Assembly (NCBI RefSeq): GCF_027943255.1
Contig: NC_072893.1
Coordinates: forward strand, 92,883,784 to 92,947,783
DNA from: Anastrepha obliqua
Lineage: Eukaryota > Arthropoda > Insecta > Diptera > Tephritidae
Direction of reading: 5' to 3'
Length of the DNA: 64,000 nt
Part shown: positions 12,431 through 24,637 of the stretch, in pieces
Position numbering within the stretch: the stretch's first letter is position 1
Layout of the letters: each line of letters opens with the position of its first letter
Made by a program: the position numbers and the translations under genes
The notes under the pieces: model-generated
What the model saw: the letters and a program-made list of their open reading frames with translations, nothing else
Databases searched by the model: none
Told to the model about the DNA's origin: nothing

Positions 12431-14792
12431 AGACTCGCTAGTGGGAAATCTTGCTCTATAACTTTATTATTGCTTTCACTTGCAAATTCTTCGTCAAGCG
12501 AGCAGAGCCCAAGCGTAGCGAGTAGAGAAGTGGTGATTCGAAAACGCCTAATATAGCTGAAATGCAGACACAAATAATCATAAATCAAATACGCTTACTT
12601 CATAATAATTTACCATTGAAAAACATTGACTTTCATGCCAACAAAAAATAAAAAATAAAAAAAAAAATACAACTTTAAGCAGAATGGAAACATTTAATTG
12701 AAAACATTAATATAGAAACTTTACGCTTTGTATAAGTATCAAGTAAAATAAAAACTCAGGTAAAAAAAAGCATTTATCACAAAAAAAACCATACGTGTTT
12801 GTATGTAGGGATATATGAAAAATGCGAAAAGCAAAAAACGTACAATTGTTGTTGCTTTTGATGGTTATGATTGGCCAATGAACTGTGTAAAATGAATACC
12901 AAATGCGAATTATGTTACTACTAATGTTGGTGCACACATACATACACACATCGAAGTGTATATCGCAATTACCAATAACAATTTTAATATTATGGTTATT
13001 TTTTAAACTATTGTTGGTCTCAGTTGCGCTTTGCTTATTTTTTTATATTTATTTTTGTTGTTACTGTTGTTGTTTTAACTGCTTGCCGCCATCACAATTC
13101 AACACGCACATTAAAACGATAATTAAGCGCATTGCCTAAGCACCCCGACGCAGCAAAGCGCGTAAATAATGGAAAAATCATGTGTAGAAATCTGATGTAG
13201 GTATAGCTAAAATAACATACCAAATACATACAATATCATTTTCACACACTCACATGTAAACACTTATATGTATGTATGCATAAGTATACTCGTATATTGC
13301 GCTTTAGCGACTTATGCTGCTATTTGAAGCCGCGGCTCAGTGAACATAATTGTTGAGATATTTGGAAAGCATATGTTTAATGGCTAAAATTACATATTTA
13401 AATTGCCAATGATGCGGTGCGTTCTAAAGCTCAGATTTTCACACACACATACCACGACTATGTACTTGTAAATTAGTAAAAATTAATTTTTTTCAATACT
13501 TTCACGCAGACGTATTTGAATGACATGTTAATCGAAAATTGAAAAAATAAATGGTAGAAAAAAATCCCCAGATGGAAATCTATTTTTAATGCAATAATTC
13601 AGAAAAATTGCTATAATAATTCATCAAATAGCAAAGCGATTATTAAATATTTCTTTCAAATTCATTAATTGCCAAAAAGCCTGTAGCCACGCACTAAAAG
13701 GTCAAAGCCAGCAGCTACGGCGGCTGTATGGGGCATTAAGCGAGACTTCCTACCGAGTTAAATGAGTGCATGTGGGCATAAAGCAACCCTGATGTTGGTG
13801 TATGCGCGCGTGTATGTGTGAATGAGTGCTTTTGTGTAGTTATAAGCCAACGGAAATACCTAATTATCGCACGAAATCTCTGGCAGCCGAAGGTATGCAC
13901 CTTTAATCGATTCAAAATTAATTTAAAAATATATGTGTATATGAGTATGGGTGTATATTTTGACTATAATTAAAACATATTATTATAATTATTTCGAGAA
14001 AATGTATACGCTGCTTCATACTAATCTGGAATTTCTTCAGCATCTTTTTTAATAGCACCGCACCTGTTTAGCTTTTAGTTTATTTCCGGTGGAATCACAA
14101 TACGAAAATGATTTCTGAAATATTTTCTGGGCCTACACCCATTAGTACACATCCACATGCACATATGCATATCTGTAACGATATTCCTATATGTATTCAT
14201 TCCAATCATGTTGCCACTCACCACATATTTTTTTTCCACTATAAGTGAATTTCCATGAATATATGAATGTTCTAAGCACCAACCGTTTAATTTGCATAAA
14301 ATTCATTGGCTTTATTGACTAAAATAAATGAAATGTATGTTCTTTCAGCACAGGGCTACACCTTCTTTACATATATGAATGTATCATATATGAAAGTAAC
14401 GTATAAGTACTGAGAGGCGAGCGAACCCCATACGATGATCGACCCAACAAAGCATGAGTCCTCTACTTGGGGAAGACCCAATTTGTTTGTATTACTTTAG
14501 ATTATTCAAAATATCTGTAGAAAAATACTCTGTATGCCACCTGAAAACAAGAAACAAACGTACTCTTCATGCTAATCCTTTTCATGTTGAGCAAAAGTCT
14601 TAAGCGTTTAACCTCAACCGCAAGATTGCACTCAGTTTAAGTATTATTTGGGGCTGGAACCCTTGAGAAAGAAATTGAGTGCGCAGTAGAACAAAACATA
14701 ACTTATGGTAGACTGTCTGCGATTTAAAGATACGAACGTGTAAAAGTTGTAGGCCGGAGCTAGCTTGAGAAAAATAATATGAATATGAACTA

Positions 14793-16060
14793 TGAATAAG
14801 TTCGTGCGGTTTTTTTTTCGAAATTTGAAACTTTATTGACGTAAAATGGTTACAAATTTAATATTCAAAGTATTGTCCATCGCTTGCTACTACTTTTTCC
14901 CATCTTTCTGGCAATTCACGGATTCCCTTTGTGAAAAATTCGGTCGGTTTTGCCGCAATCCACGAATCGATCCATTTTTTGACTTCATCGTAATTACGGA
15001 AGTGCTGGTCAGCCAGGCCATGTTGCATCGATCGGAAGAGATAGTAATCGGATGACGCAAGGTCTGGACTATACGGCGGGTGGGGTAGGACATCCCATTT
15101 GAGCGTTTCTAAGTATGTTTTGACCACTTGTGCAACATGTGGCCGAGCATTGTCATGTTGCAAAATAACTTTGTCGTGTCTATCGGCGTATTGGGGCCGT
15201 TTTTCTCGCAGTGCTCGACTCAAACGCATCAATTGTCGTCGGTAGACATCCCCCGTAATGGTTTCATTCGGTTTCAGTAGCTCATAATACACAACACCCA
15301 GCTGGTCCCACCAGATACACAGCATAACCTTCAGGCCATGAATATTCTGCGCCGACGTCGATGTTGAAGCATGGCCAGGGTATCCATACGTTGCCCGACG
15401 TTTTGGATTGTCGTAATGGACCCACTTTTCATCGCCAGTCACAATTCGATGCAAAAACCCTTTCTTTTGTGCCGTTGAAGCAGTTGTTCGCATGCCATAA
15501 AACGGCGTTCAACGTCTCTTGGCTTCAATTCATACGGCACCCAATGGCCTACCTTTCGGATCATTCCCATGGCTTTTAAACGTTTGGAAATGGTTGATTG
15601 ATCAACTCCCAAAGTTTTTGCAACCTCTTCTTGCGTTTGAGCCGGATCTTGATCGAGCAATTCCTCCAATTCGGTATCCATGAACTTTGGCGGCGCACCC
15701 TCGCGTTCTTCGTCTTCCAAGCCAAAATCACCACTTTTAAAGCGTGCAAACCACTTCTGGCACGTTCGCTCAGCTAGAGCATGCTCACCATAAACTTCCA
15801 CCAAGATACGATGACTTTCGGCTGCTTTTTTCTTCATATTAAAATAATGAAGAAGAATTCCCCGCAAAAACACATTATTTGGCACGAAATTCGACATTTT
15901 CAAGTGTGGTAAAAATATTGTTGTTTACGCTTCAAATAAAAAACTTATACTGACGTTTGTGCCTTACGACAGTAGCTCTCCAATGAATGTTTGGAAATGT
16001 GGATCGATGGAATAATAATCAAGTTACGCCATCTGTTGTAAAACCGCACGAACTTATTCA
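14793..16060 (-). mobile_element. Full-length DD34D mariner, one frameshift from an open frame
   Basis: The element is 1268 bp with TA at both flanks (14791-14792 and 16061-16062). The terminal repeats TGAATAAGTTCGTGCGGTTT match exactly over at least 20 bp. It is the best-preserved element of the window. The GTTCGTGCG core is shared with the ends of the 4987-6250 mariner, so the two are related subfamilies. Confidence 0.93.
14858..15903 (-). pseudogene. Mariner transposase with a single frameshift
   Basis: The N-terminal part (ATG at 15903, or 15897) runs MKMSNFVPNN, then a helix-turn-helix with KWFARFKSGDFGLED, a second with QEEVAKTLGVDQSTISKRL, and the linker motif WVPYEL. The frame is lost near 15450 in the LLQRHKRKGF region, where one base seems missing. 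The shifted frame continues FLHRIVTGDEKWVHYDN, LQHDNARPHVAQ and SPDLASSDYYLF, ending DGQYFEY at 14858. The second and third aspartates are 34 residues apart. Total length, about 348 residues, is normal for mariner. All three catalytic aspartates are visible, and the rest of both reading parts is free of stops. Confidence 0.93.
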
Positions 16061-16208
16061 TAGTCAAGAGCTGTCTTTTATATTTTCGCCTTTGCTACAG
16101 TACGTCTGATGAGCTGAAATACGATATTTTTATCGGAAAATTTGGTATTTTTTAGCATAAACTTAGATATAACTTTTTCACTTACGAACTTTATTTGTAG
16201 CCCAGAAG

Positions 16209-17075
16209 ATGGAATTAACTCGTGAAAACTTTCGTGCCACGATTTATTACGATGTTCGTCATGGATTATCGAGACAGGAGTGCATTGATCAACTTGCCTT
16301 TGAAGAAACAAACTTGCCCACTGTTAAACACTGATACAACGAGTTTCAACGTAGCCGTCGTTCCGTGCAGAATGAATTTCGTGAAGAGCGTCCAAAGAGG
16401 GATGTTGTGCCATAAAAAATTGATGATGTGCATCAATTAATAAAGCATGAACATTTGGTCGCCAAGAAGATTTGTTCTCGTTGGATACCGCATAATTTCA
16501 CAATTGCCCGAAAACATGACTCCTCGATTAGTGTAAAGAAATAAATGTTGAAGAAATTAAGCCGCAGTGGTCTATGACATCGTGACAGGTGACAATCTTA
16601 GACCTAGAGGAAGAAGCAACTGGTCGCCTATGTTTTCGGAAAAGCTGTTCATGCCCCAAATCTACCACAAGAAAAAGTTAAAACAGTCAATTCTGACTGG
16701 CACATAACCATTTGTGTGTCGGAAGTTTTCGAAGAATTAAGAAAACCAGCAGCCAAAGACGAATCATCATTCAGAAAGACGAGCCCTCACGTACCGGCTC
16801 ACATAAGAAAGATTTTGAGCACTGAAAATATCGTATTTATGGGTCACTTGCATTACAGCCCTGATTTGTCATGTAATAATTTTGTTTTTGTACCCAAATA
16901 TCAAAAATAAAACGCGAGGCCAATATTTTTGAACCCCTGAAGAATCGGTTAAAGTCTTCAAACAGCTCGCTGGAGGTACCCTTTTCTGAATGGCAAAAGT
17001 GCTTTGGAAATTGGTTTAAGCGAATACAGGTGCATGTAAGGACTTTCAAAGAGTTAATTTTGAAAAACAACATTT
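16209..17075 (+). pseudogene. Decayed mariner-type transposase (SETMAR-like group)
   Basis: ATG at 16209 opens MELTRENFRATIYYDVRHGL, the typical start of another mariner group. Recognisable pieces follow in order, with many stops and shifts between them: NEFQRSRRSVQNEFREERP, KKICSRWIPHN (linker motif), TICVSEVFEELRK, MGHLHYSPDLSCNNFVFVP (third catalytic region) and WQKCFGNWFKRIQ near 17010. The element ends are not recognisable. It starts only about 150 bp right of the 14793-16060 mariner, but it is clearly older and from a different group. Confidence 0.8.
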
Positions 17076-17455
17076 TCAAACATTCTCCTTATTATTTTAC
17101 TGTGTTTTCATTATTGGGCGCAAAACATAAAAGGCAACCCTCCTATTATTAATGCTATCTTAGCGAATCCGTCGTGCAGCACAACCTAAATTTGTACTAA
17201 GTCTACAGGCCATAGTGATGTTTTGAAACATGAGGAAACTAATAAGTGCCCGAGAAAAGGCTTCGAAACAGGACAGACGATTCCCGATGGTTTTCCTGCT
17301 TTCACTAGATGAGGAAAAGTATAGATCAGCAAATAATAGCAGATGAATTAATCTTCGAAGCTGACATCATTCGATGTGCAAAGAGCAGCGGACTGAGACT
17401 TCCTAAAACTAGCATACGGCATATCGCGAAAATAGTACCGAGTACCTAAATTATA

Positions 17456-17940
17456 CAGTGCAACAAAATGAAAAAAAAAAAATTAAAAATTTAACCTTGG
17501 CTTCCCCCTCCTTGGGACTTTTTCTGATAGGTTACGAAAAATAAAAAGGCACTTGGTTTACTAAATATTTATATCAGTGTTTTTTTTTAATTTTATGCCA
17601 TCTCGGGGTTTACGGTTCTCATTTTATATGGAATTCAATATTATGGCTATACCTGAAATTTTCCAAAATTTGTGCAAATATTTTTTTTTTTTTTTTATTG
17701 ACAATTATATTTATAGTTAACTATAAAATACAAAAAGCTTATAGCTATGGCTACTGTGGCCTTAAGCTAATATACTGTGTGTGTGTAACAAATATTTATG
17801 AACGTACAAAGTTTGAAATCTTGTGTTACACAGTTTTTATTGTAGTATGAACTTTATTAAAAAATTAATTGAAATTAAAAAATAAATAAATAATAAAAAC
17901 TTGTCACTATATGGCGTGTACTTTTTTTTGACGCTGACTG
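17456..17940. mobile_element. Possible non-autonomous Tc1-like element
   Basis: Left end TACAGTGCAACAAAATGA and right end, reversed, TACAGTCAGCGTCAAAAA are similar, with TA at 17454-17455 and 17941-17942. The 485 bp interior is AT-rich and shows no transposase. The end type CAGTnnnnnnCAAAA is common in Tc1-like elements. The repeats are short and imperfect, so this is tentative. Confidence 0.45.
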
Positions 17941-18371
17941 TATATGTAAATATGATATATAAAATTTTCGCGTTTAAGCCACATAAATATGTATATTTTT
18001 ATTAAACATGGATGTATGCATGTAAATATGAAGCTTTTGCAAGTGAAACGAGAAATTCTAGTTGAAAAGGAAGCAATGAGTTGGTAAATCGCTTATGTTA
18101 ATTTTTTATGGGAAATATTTTAATATGAACTACTTACTCGAATACATACATACATACTTAAATGTACATGCACGGAATGAGAACTACCAATAAAATAGCC
18201 ATGGGAATTGAAAGTAAAAAATAGTTTATCGATTTTCTTTTTTTCGTTTAAACCTAATTAGTTAAGCAGGGAGTCAGTGAGGTTCAATAAGTATCCGGTA
18301 CGTGAACTTTTCATAAATATTTATTAAGAGAACTTGTACTTGTAACATACATATGCCGACATATTCAAATA

Positions 18372-18827
18372 AAGGGTCTTTCAAAAGCGACATATAGAGA
18401 ATAATTCCTCGACGGCACCCTTTTTATGTAATCTTAGACATTCGTCAAGTAGACAGATGCATAATTTTGCACGATAGAACAACGCGTAAAAATTATTCAA
18501 ACTTATTAAGATTTTATTAAGGTTTTATTGAAATTATTGAAACTTATTGATTTTAAGAGCAACACATTGGAAGTTTCGTGACTTTTTTGGTGGAAATAAT
18601 CGTTTGAATTCAAATGTTGGTGAAAAAATTTCAAGAAAGTGGTTCTGTTGAGGGTAGAAAAAGGAGTGGCAGACCACAAACTGGACATTCTGTTGAGAGT
18701 ATTGCTGCTGTAGCGCAAAATGTTGCTGAACAATCTTCAACATGGATATCTCGACGTTCTCAACAATTCGGCTTGAAAGACTATACATTTTAAAACAACA
18801 TCTAGAAGCGTCTTTTGAACTACCCTT
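18372..18827 (+). mobile_element. Deleted Tc1/mariner element with a transposase N-terminal fragment
   Basis: The ends AAGGGTCTTTCAAAAG (left) and, reversed, AAGGGTAGTTCAAAAG (right) form a short inverted repeat flanked by TA (18370-18371 and 18828-18829). The plus strand near 18575-18790 encodes pieces of a DNA-binding region, RDFFGGNNRLNS, then after a shift VKKFQESGSVEGRKRSGRPQ and RRSQQFGL. This matches the N-terminal half of DD41D-type transposases. No catalytic domain remains. It is about 456 bp long. Confidence 0.65.
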
Positions 18828-19196
18828 TATTTTAGCATAAGAGGAAATAAAACTCAATAAAAGAAGAAAGCTACTAATTTTTATTGGAGAAGTTGGGATC
18901 AGAGAAATACTCTGAATCACTGAAGGGATTATTAGGTGCTAATAATAATAATAATTTTTTAGCGCACTGAAACAGGTTTTTATTTCCTTTTATGTCCGCG
19001 TATTTTGTTAAGAATCTAAATATGTATAGCTATTTGGAAAATAGCTGAAAAAGCTCCTCATAAAAACCATTTACTGTTCGGAGTCGACTTAAAATTGTAG
19101 ATCCCTCCTTTTGTGGAACAACATCAAGACGCACACCACCAATAGGAGGAGGAACTCGGCCAAACACTCAAAAAGGGTGTACACGCCAATTATATA

Positions 19197-19902
19197 CAGG
19201 GCCGTCGAGGTAAATCCGGAAAACATTTCGAAAGCTCTAGAGCAGTAGCGTTAAGTATAAAACCGCTGATAAGGGGACATATTTTTAGTGTATTGTTTCC
19301 TGATTGACATTGGAGTGCCGGAGTAAGTGCTAGTGAAACGACGAGTCGAGAACAGGACAGAAGAGCTGCGATACTGGAATTACTTCGCGCCGGAAAAAGC
19401 CCTAAAGAGATAATTGAGTGGTTTAAAAACAGTTGTTAAACCCTGGATGGACCGCGTGGCTGCTGGAAGAGAATATGTGTTTCAGCAGGACTCCGCACCT
19501 GCTCTCAAGGCAAAGAAGACTTAGGCTTGGCTCCAGAACAACCTACCCTACCACTGGTCACCAGATTTTTGGCCACCTTCAAGCCCAGACTGCAATCCTC
19601 TTGATTATTACGTGTGGGGCACAGTTGAAGCAAAAGTTAACGCGAAGCCTCATAACACTAAGGACGCTCTGTAGACAACCACTATGGGCAAAGAGGAGGT
19701 AGCTCGCGCATGTGGGCGCTTCGCTTCAGGTCCCCGCTGAAGCAGGTAATTGCACGAGATGGAGGTTACATTGAATAATTTTCAATTATGATATGTGTGC
19801 TCACATTATACAAAGTTAAGTGGAAATAAAATTATTTTTGAGTAAATATCCATAAGGTTTTGTTTTTAAGTTCAACATTCCGGATTTACCTCGACGGCCC
19901 TG
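19197..19902 (+). mobile_element. DD37D Tc1/mariner-type element, internally deleted
   Basis: The inverted ends are near-identical over about 27 bp, beginning CAGGGCCGTCGAGGTAAATC, with TA flanks at 19195-19196 and 19903-19904. At 706 bp it is much shorter than a complete element. The interior holds a transposase N-terminus and C-terminus only (see the pseudogene entry). Confidence 0.9.
19331..19778 (+). pseudogene. DD37D transposase remnant
   Basis: An N-terminal piece (SREQDRRAAILELLRAGKSP, KEIIEW; 19342-19425) is followed after a deletion by the C-terminal half: VKPWMDRVAAGREYVFQQDS (second catalytic Asp), FWPPSSPDCNPLDYYVWGTV (third) and KEEVARACGRF. I count 37 residues between the two aspartates. 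There is a stop at the position before AWLQ, one before TTTMGKEE and further ones near the end. The first catalytic Asp region and most of the DNA-binding region are gone. Confidence 0.82.
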
Positions 19903-21794
19903 TATATATTTGGAAAATAGGAAACCTACAAACATTTACTTATTTTATTTGCACTTAAAAGGTGATTTTATACAAAACCTTCTTCAAAAAAATTCCTGGT
20001 GAAGCGCCTGCTTATGACTTTTCAATTGTGACCCGATATTTTCGCTCAACGTCTATTAAGCTCCCCACCATTTGTATATATCACATCACGCGCTCCTCTT
20101 CCTACTCCAATTCACGGGAAAAGATCACTCAAACGCAATAAATTTTCAATGATGTCAGTGAAAAGACAAATTATACAAATTTTCGTCGCCGCCAACGACA
20201 ATCACTAAATGCTGAAAAACACATGTTTCGGTCGCACTTTTGTTGCTACCAAAAATAATGGAAATAGAAAACAAATAAATAAAAATAAAAGCCAAAATTA
20301 CAATTTGTTACCATTTATCTATTAGTTCTAGTTTAATTTATTTGAATTGTTTTTTTTTTTACTTTTTTTTGTGCCATTTGCCGTCTAGTTTCACTGACGG
20401 TGGCTTCAACGTTTTGTACCTTTTAGATATATGTGTGTAGATTAACAAAGGAAAAAACAATGAAGACAAATAGATAAAATTAAGTATGTTAATGAAACCA
20501 CACAAAAACAGAGAAAAATCACATTTAATTTGTTTGGCTGTCGATTGGTCTAACGCAAAACCGGAAATTTGAAACTCATGAGGCACCGCCGCTACCACAC
20601 GGTGTGTGGAGGCGCTGGAAAGTAAGCAACAACAAAGTTTAGTCGCATACTATATACATCTAGACCAATGTATGTCCGAGTATGCATGTATGTATGTGTA
20701 CGTGCTTAAATATGTTGATAAAGCCAATGTGGTATGCTTTAAATTGAAACTCGTGCCCAATAGGACGCAAGATCACATTCAGCGGCGCAAACAAGAAAGT
20801 GTTTCAATGCGCATGCGCCTTCGACTACACCTTTGCCGTTCAGCCGCTCAACCGCTCAACCAATCAGCATCAGCGCAGCGCAGTTTTCGTGCCACCAACA
20901 TCTTCGTATGCAAATAAATTTTAGATTTATTTTTACATTTTTAATTTTATTCACATTTTGTCTATTTAATTCAATTTCGAATCGCAAATATATTAAGCGC
21001 TACTCACTGATTTATCTTAATCGCTTTTATATTTTAATTGTGCAGATCTATCGCATTATTTATGGCGCTCAGTTCGTTAGCGATATTTAGTGGTGGCAGC
21101 TAAAATGTTTGTTTGTTTTTGTTTTTTGTGGTGACAACAAATTAAAACAAAGCATGCGCGGGGGCAGCAGTTGATTGAGAAAAAATCTATTCAGCTAATG
21201 AAGGCGCAATCTATCTATTCACCCATTGCTTGGATTATACAAATCGTTTCCTAAACTTGGTGCTTTGTTTTTTTATTTTATTTTTTGTGTTATGTGTTTT
21301 GCTTTGTCCCATCGACACTTGGGTGACCTGTCTTAGCAAATAATATTTTTTTTATTTTTTCTTCGTTAGCTGAATGAAAATTTATTAGATTTAAATGTAT
21401 GCATTTTTTTCGTTTCGAATGCAAATTTTTTCGACACTCCATTTTTGTTTCATCGCGGTTTAATAAATTACCTCTCTATGTATATTTTGAAATTGCAATT
21501 AATACAGCGAACATTTAGACAGCTTTTCGATATCATTGAATTGGTTTTAAAGTGTTAGTCAACATTTTGTTCAACAAGCATTTAATTTGCATGAAACAAA
21601 TTCGCGCACAATCAATTTTCCCACACGTAGACAGTTGAGGGACGCCAGCATTTCTGGACAGGTGGCTGATATAAGAATTTAAGTTAATTCTACACTGATT
21701 TTCAAGTTGTTTTTTTTAATTCTTAAAGCACTTAAAATTTATGCGTGCATTCATTGAAAATGTAAAGATAAATGTACGGTTTATTTCTACTTAC

Positions 21795-21999
21795 TGGTAG
21801 GAGCCATGTGTGTTTTTACAGGTGCCGCCATGTTTGCATGGGTTCGCTTCACACTCTATCACATCTTCGGCGCAAGTCTGTCCTTTGAATCCTTTCGGGC
21901 ATAAGCACTTGAAGCTACTGCCGCCAGCGACTGAGGTGCAGGTGCCACCATTGTGGCATGGTGCTGTGGCACATAGGTTTTGTGTTTCACAATAATCGC
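21795..21999 (-). CDS. Notch: Notch receptor, internal exon B (end of EGF3, EGF4, start of EGF5)
   Basis: This 205 nt exon lies downstream of exon A in the same gene. It holds two bases finishing the split Gly codon, 67 codons, then CA of a Gln codon. It encodes DYCETQNLC (EGF3 end and EGF4 start), APCHNGGTC, FKCLCPKGFKGQTC (EGF4), then ECEANPCKHGGTCKNTHGSY (first half of EGF5). The last stretch is nearly the same as Drosophila Notch EGF5. The residues before the first EGF5 cysteine read DVIEC, a slightly unusual version of the calcium-binding D-x-D/N/E-E-C signature. The acceptor is ACTTTCCAG and the donor is GTAAGT. The next exon should begin with G and then a Cys codon, but I see no such exon between here and position 1, so the following intron is at least 21.8 kb. 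Confidence 0.95.
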
Positions 22000-24637
22000 C
22001 TGGAAAGTGGGTAAGAATTTAAAAATTTGTTAGTTTCGGGAGCTGAACATGGGCTGAACCGCGCTTGGTAGGGATACTATTATAAGATTTATGTGGACTC
22101 ACTAGTAGGAGGGATAAAAAAGAAACTGGCGCTCTCTTCTTGGATGGATATATGAGGAAAGTTATCAGGCTTTAACTTGCAATGAAGTTAGCAAAGGTGT
22201 TAACAGACCTATCGATGAGCTTATAATACGTAAATCGGCTGTCTACGATTTTTGATTATGACCCACAACTCTACAGTTCTAATTCAGTCGAAAAAAATGA
22301 TGTCGAACTCGTCAAAAAAACGAAGCGCATTGGAGCGAGTCACTCGTATGTTGAGAATATTGTGCTTAACTAGATATTTCGACTTGTTTATGCTATTGAA
22401 AGTGGAGGACCGGCTACAAAAGAAAACGGAGGGGCCAAAAAGAGAGATTGCCGCTTTGAGTATACCTGTGATTCAGAAGTTAGCTCAGAAATGAGCCTTG
22501 AGGGATCCCAATTAACTATTCGTTTCAGAAACCTGATTAGAGTTGTATTAAACAGAGCAGGCGAATGAAAGCTAAGCGCATCAGGCGGCCTATTAATAGC
22601 GGTGAGCGAAATGGCTCGGTGGCTTAAGAGCCTGCTGAGAATTTACAAAAGCAGTTCGGAAAGTGCAATGAAACGATAGTGATAAATGGTAGGTAGGCAG
22701 GTAGGTAGGTAGAAGTGGCCATTGTAAAACCACAGTCGCAATTTACCTGTTACTTCTCATTAAGGGGACCTGGTGGTCTAGAAATTTCAAAAAATCGTCT
22801 CTTTTTCGATATTTCGAAAGTACCTATAGTATCTTTAGAATATACTGTGAAATTTTCATGCGGAAGTTCCCAATATTATAGCTTCTACAGGCCATTAACT
22901 AGGTAGAGAGCGGTCCGCGCGCTTCTGTACCTCAAACTTTAAACTCATTGATCTCGAAACGACTTTTTTCGGCACGGCGGGGATGAAAACAAAAAAACTA
23001 TTCAACCGAATCACTTGAAATTTTGATATGTTGTTCACAACATGTATCGCTATCGTCGGAACTAGAATCATAAGTTTATTTAAATAATTTCCTATTTTTT
23101 AAACTAAAAAACTTGTGAAAAAACCCGATTTTAGGAACTTTTTTTTTCAAAAGTGCGCCATTTTGTCAATTTTTCATTTTTTCGATTTATTCTAGTCTCG
23201 ACCATAACTGCACTCTTTCTGATTAAGAATCTTCTTGAATTTTGTGTTTCAGATGAGTAAAAGTTTCGAAATCATCCCCGCCGTCCGGATTCAATTTTTC
23301 GAGAGGGTCATCTTCAGCGGCATTTTTATAAAAATAAATATTGTTTCAAAAGTCAAAAAAAATTTTTTTTGTATGCTCAATAAACGTACTAATAAGCCCG
23401 AAAAGTTGAAACATCGTTTTTTAAATTTTTAATGGCAAAAAAAAAATTGTGAAAATAGGTGAAATTTTCGTGCTCTAGACCACCGGGTACCCTTAAACCA
23501 TTCTGTTTTAAGTGCAAACTCATTGATCTGGCTGCGACTTATATCTCTAAGGTCATCAGTATCATTCAAGAGCGAAGAGCACAAACCTAGTGGCACGCAA
23601 CGCAGGATAGCGACAGAGAAGATATCTGACAGACACTTCCTTCTCCTCAATGTCGACCTAGGAGATAGTGGCCTGTAATCAAAGCAACTAACATAGAGAC
23701 GTTTTTCCTTGATCGATTAAGTAGCACCTTTGAGCGCTTGACGTTCCATTCTGGTCAAATTCTTTTTGTAGCGTTACATATCATCTTGGCAACACCATCT
23801 CGTGTTGGCTAAGTGGCAATACCGCTTGTGCTATGCCGTTTGTAGATTGAGAGGAATATATGTGCAGAAGGGTATACCTGCGAAATGCGATGTCCGATAT
23901 TTGCGAGCAGTGATGGAATTAGCGACAACCTCACCAAGAGATTGAAACGATAGATTGTAAATTAAAAATTTATATAATATATAATCTGGTTGAGCATTGC
24001 AGAGATGTATAGATGTATGTGTTGGTGAAGGAAAGAATAAGCCCAAAGCATAACTTGCTTGACACGATAGGGCCTAAAATATCTTGAAGTCGAAGAGGAA
24101 GCCGCTCTTTCTAGCAACTCGTTTGATTTTTTGATTTATCTATGCCTCCTAATTTGGAATTTATAGTGTAGTGTGCACGTGGTGCAAGTACTACTCGCTT
24201 TAAATTTGATTAAATAAAATAACATATAATATTTTGATATTATCAGCTATTTTAAATATTTAGTTATTTTGTTATAGACGTAAGGGTGTGCTTGGAGACA
24301 TTCCGCTATCGAATAAAACGCATTTGCATGCCTCGACCACGGCATTCATCGGACTTGTTTCCGACTATTTCCAGTACCATCTGCAGAAATGAAAATACTC
24401 TTGAAGGTATAGAAATTTGCCACGATCGAGGAGATAAACATCGCATAGCTGGAAGAGCTCAAGGCTATACCAAAAAGCGCTTACTAGAATTGGTAACACT
24501 ACTGACACGGTGTATTACATCTTAATGGCGGACTATTTTGCAGATAACACAGATGTACTACAATATTTTTCGAGAAAACTAACCAGTCACACTTTTCTTA
24601 GAACAAACCTCGTGTGTGTGTATTTCGTTTAACCTAC
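22000..24637 (-). other. Notch: Notch intron between exons A and B
   Basis: This 2638 bp phase 1 intron runs from the donor GTAGGT (reading down from 24637) to the acceptor TTTCCAG (22002-22000). It holds one 729 bp TTAA-flanked element at 22764-23492 and a short GTAG tetranucleotide run near 22688-22712. In the rest (22010-22680 and 23500-24630) I see no gene, RNA or recognisable element. Confidence 0.9.
22764..23492. mobile_element. TTAA-flanked non-autonomous element, copy 1
   Basis: TTAA lies at both sides (22760-22763 and 23493-23496). Inverted ends GGGGACCTGGTGGTCTAGA and, reversed, GGGTACCCGGTGGTCTAGA are well matched. The element is 729 bp. No transposase is visible. The internal motif ACTATTCAACCGA starts 233 bp from the left end. 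The TTAA duplication is the habit of piggyBac-type elements, so that class is the likely source, by inference. Confidence 0.8.

Larger units (their letters stand above)
19031..19920 (+). mobile_element. 5'-truncated tRNA-derived SINE with 14 bp target duplication, carrying a nested DD37D element
   Basis: TATTTGGAAAATAG occurs exactly at 19031-19044 and 19907-19920. Between them lies the 3' part of a SINE (19045-19196: CTGAAAAAGCTCCTCATAAA, GGAACAACATCAAGACGCAC, AGGAGGAGGAACTCGGCC and GGGTGTACACGCC), ending in a TATA tail. The DD37D element at 19197-19902 sits at a TA of that tail. The other SINE copies in the window share these segments. The tRNA-like head is missing here. Confidence 0.88.
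1..21794 (-). other. Notch: Notch intron downstream of exon B (partial, at least 21.8 kb)
   Basis: This begins at exon B's donor and has no recognisable Notch exon down to position 1. It is packed with Tc1/mariner-type elements and AT-rich low-complexity DNA. Stretches with nothing I can name: 1-1615, 2421-4649 (except a CAGTCA-type repeat), 6736-9050, 9421-10020, 10246-10771, 12110-14790, 17080-17453, 17943-18369, 18830-19030 and 19921-21786. Minus-strand open frames at 2801-3031 and 12274-12588 match nothing I know and look like chance. Confidence 0.75.

Noticed and set aside
12274..12588. 104-residue minus-strand open frame
   Set aside because: No recognisable motif, a repeated HSSDIHSS caused by a 15 bp tandem duplication, and no nearby splice or promoter support.
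18506..18920. Overlapping minus-strand frames of 75 and 128 residues
   Set aside because: They are antisense to the transposase fragment at 18372-18827 and its flank.
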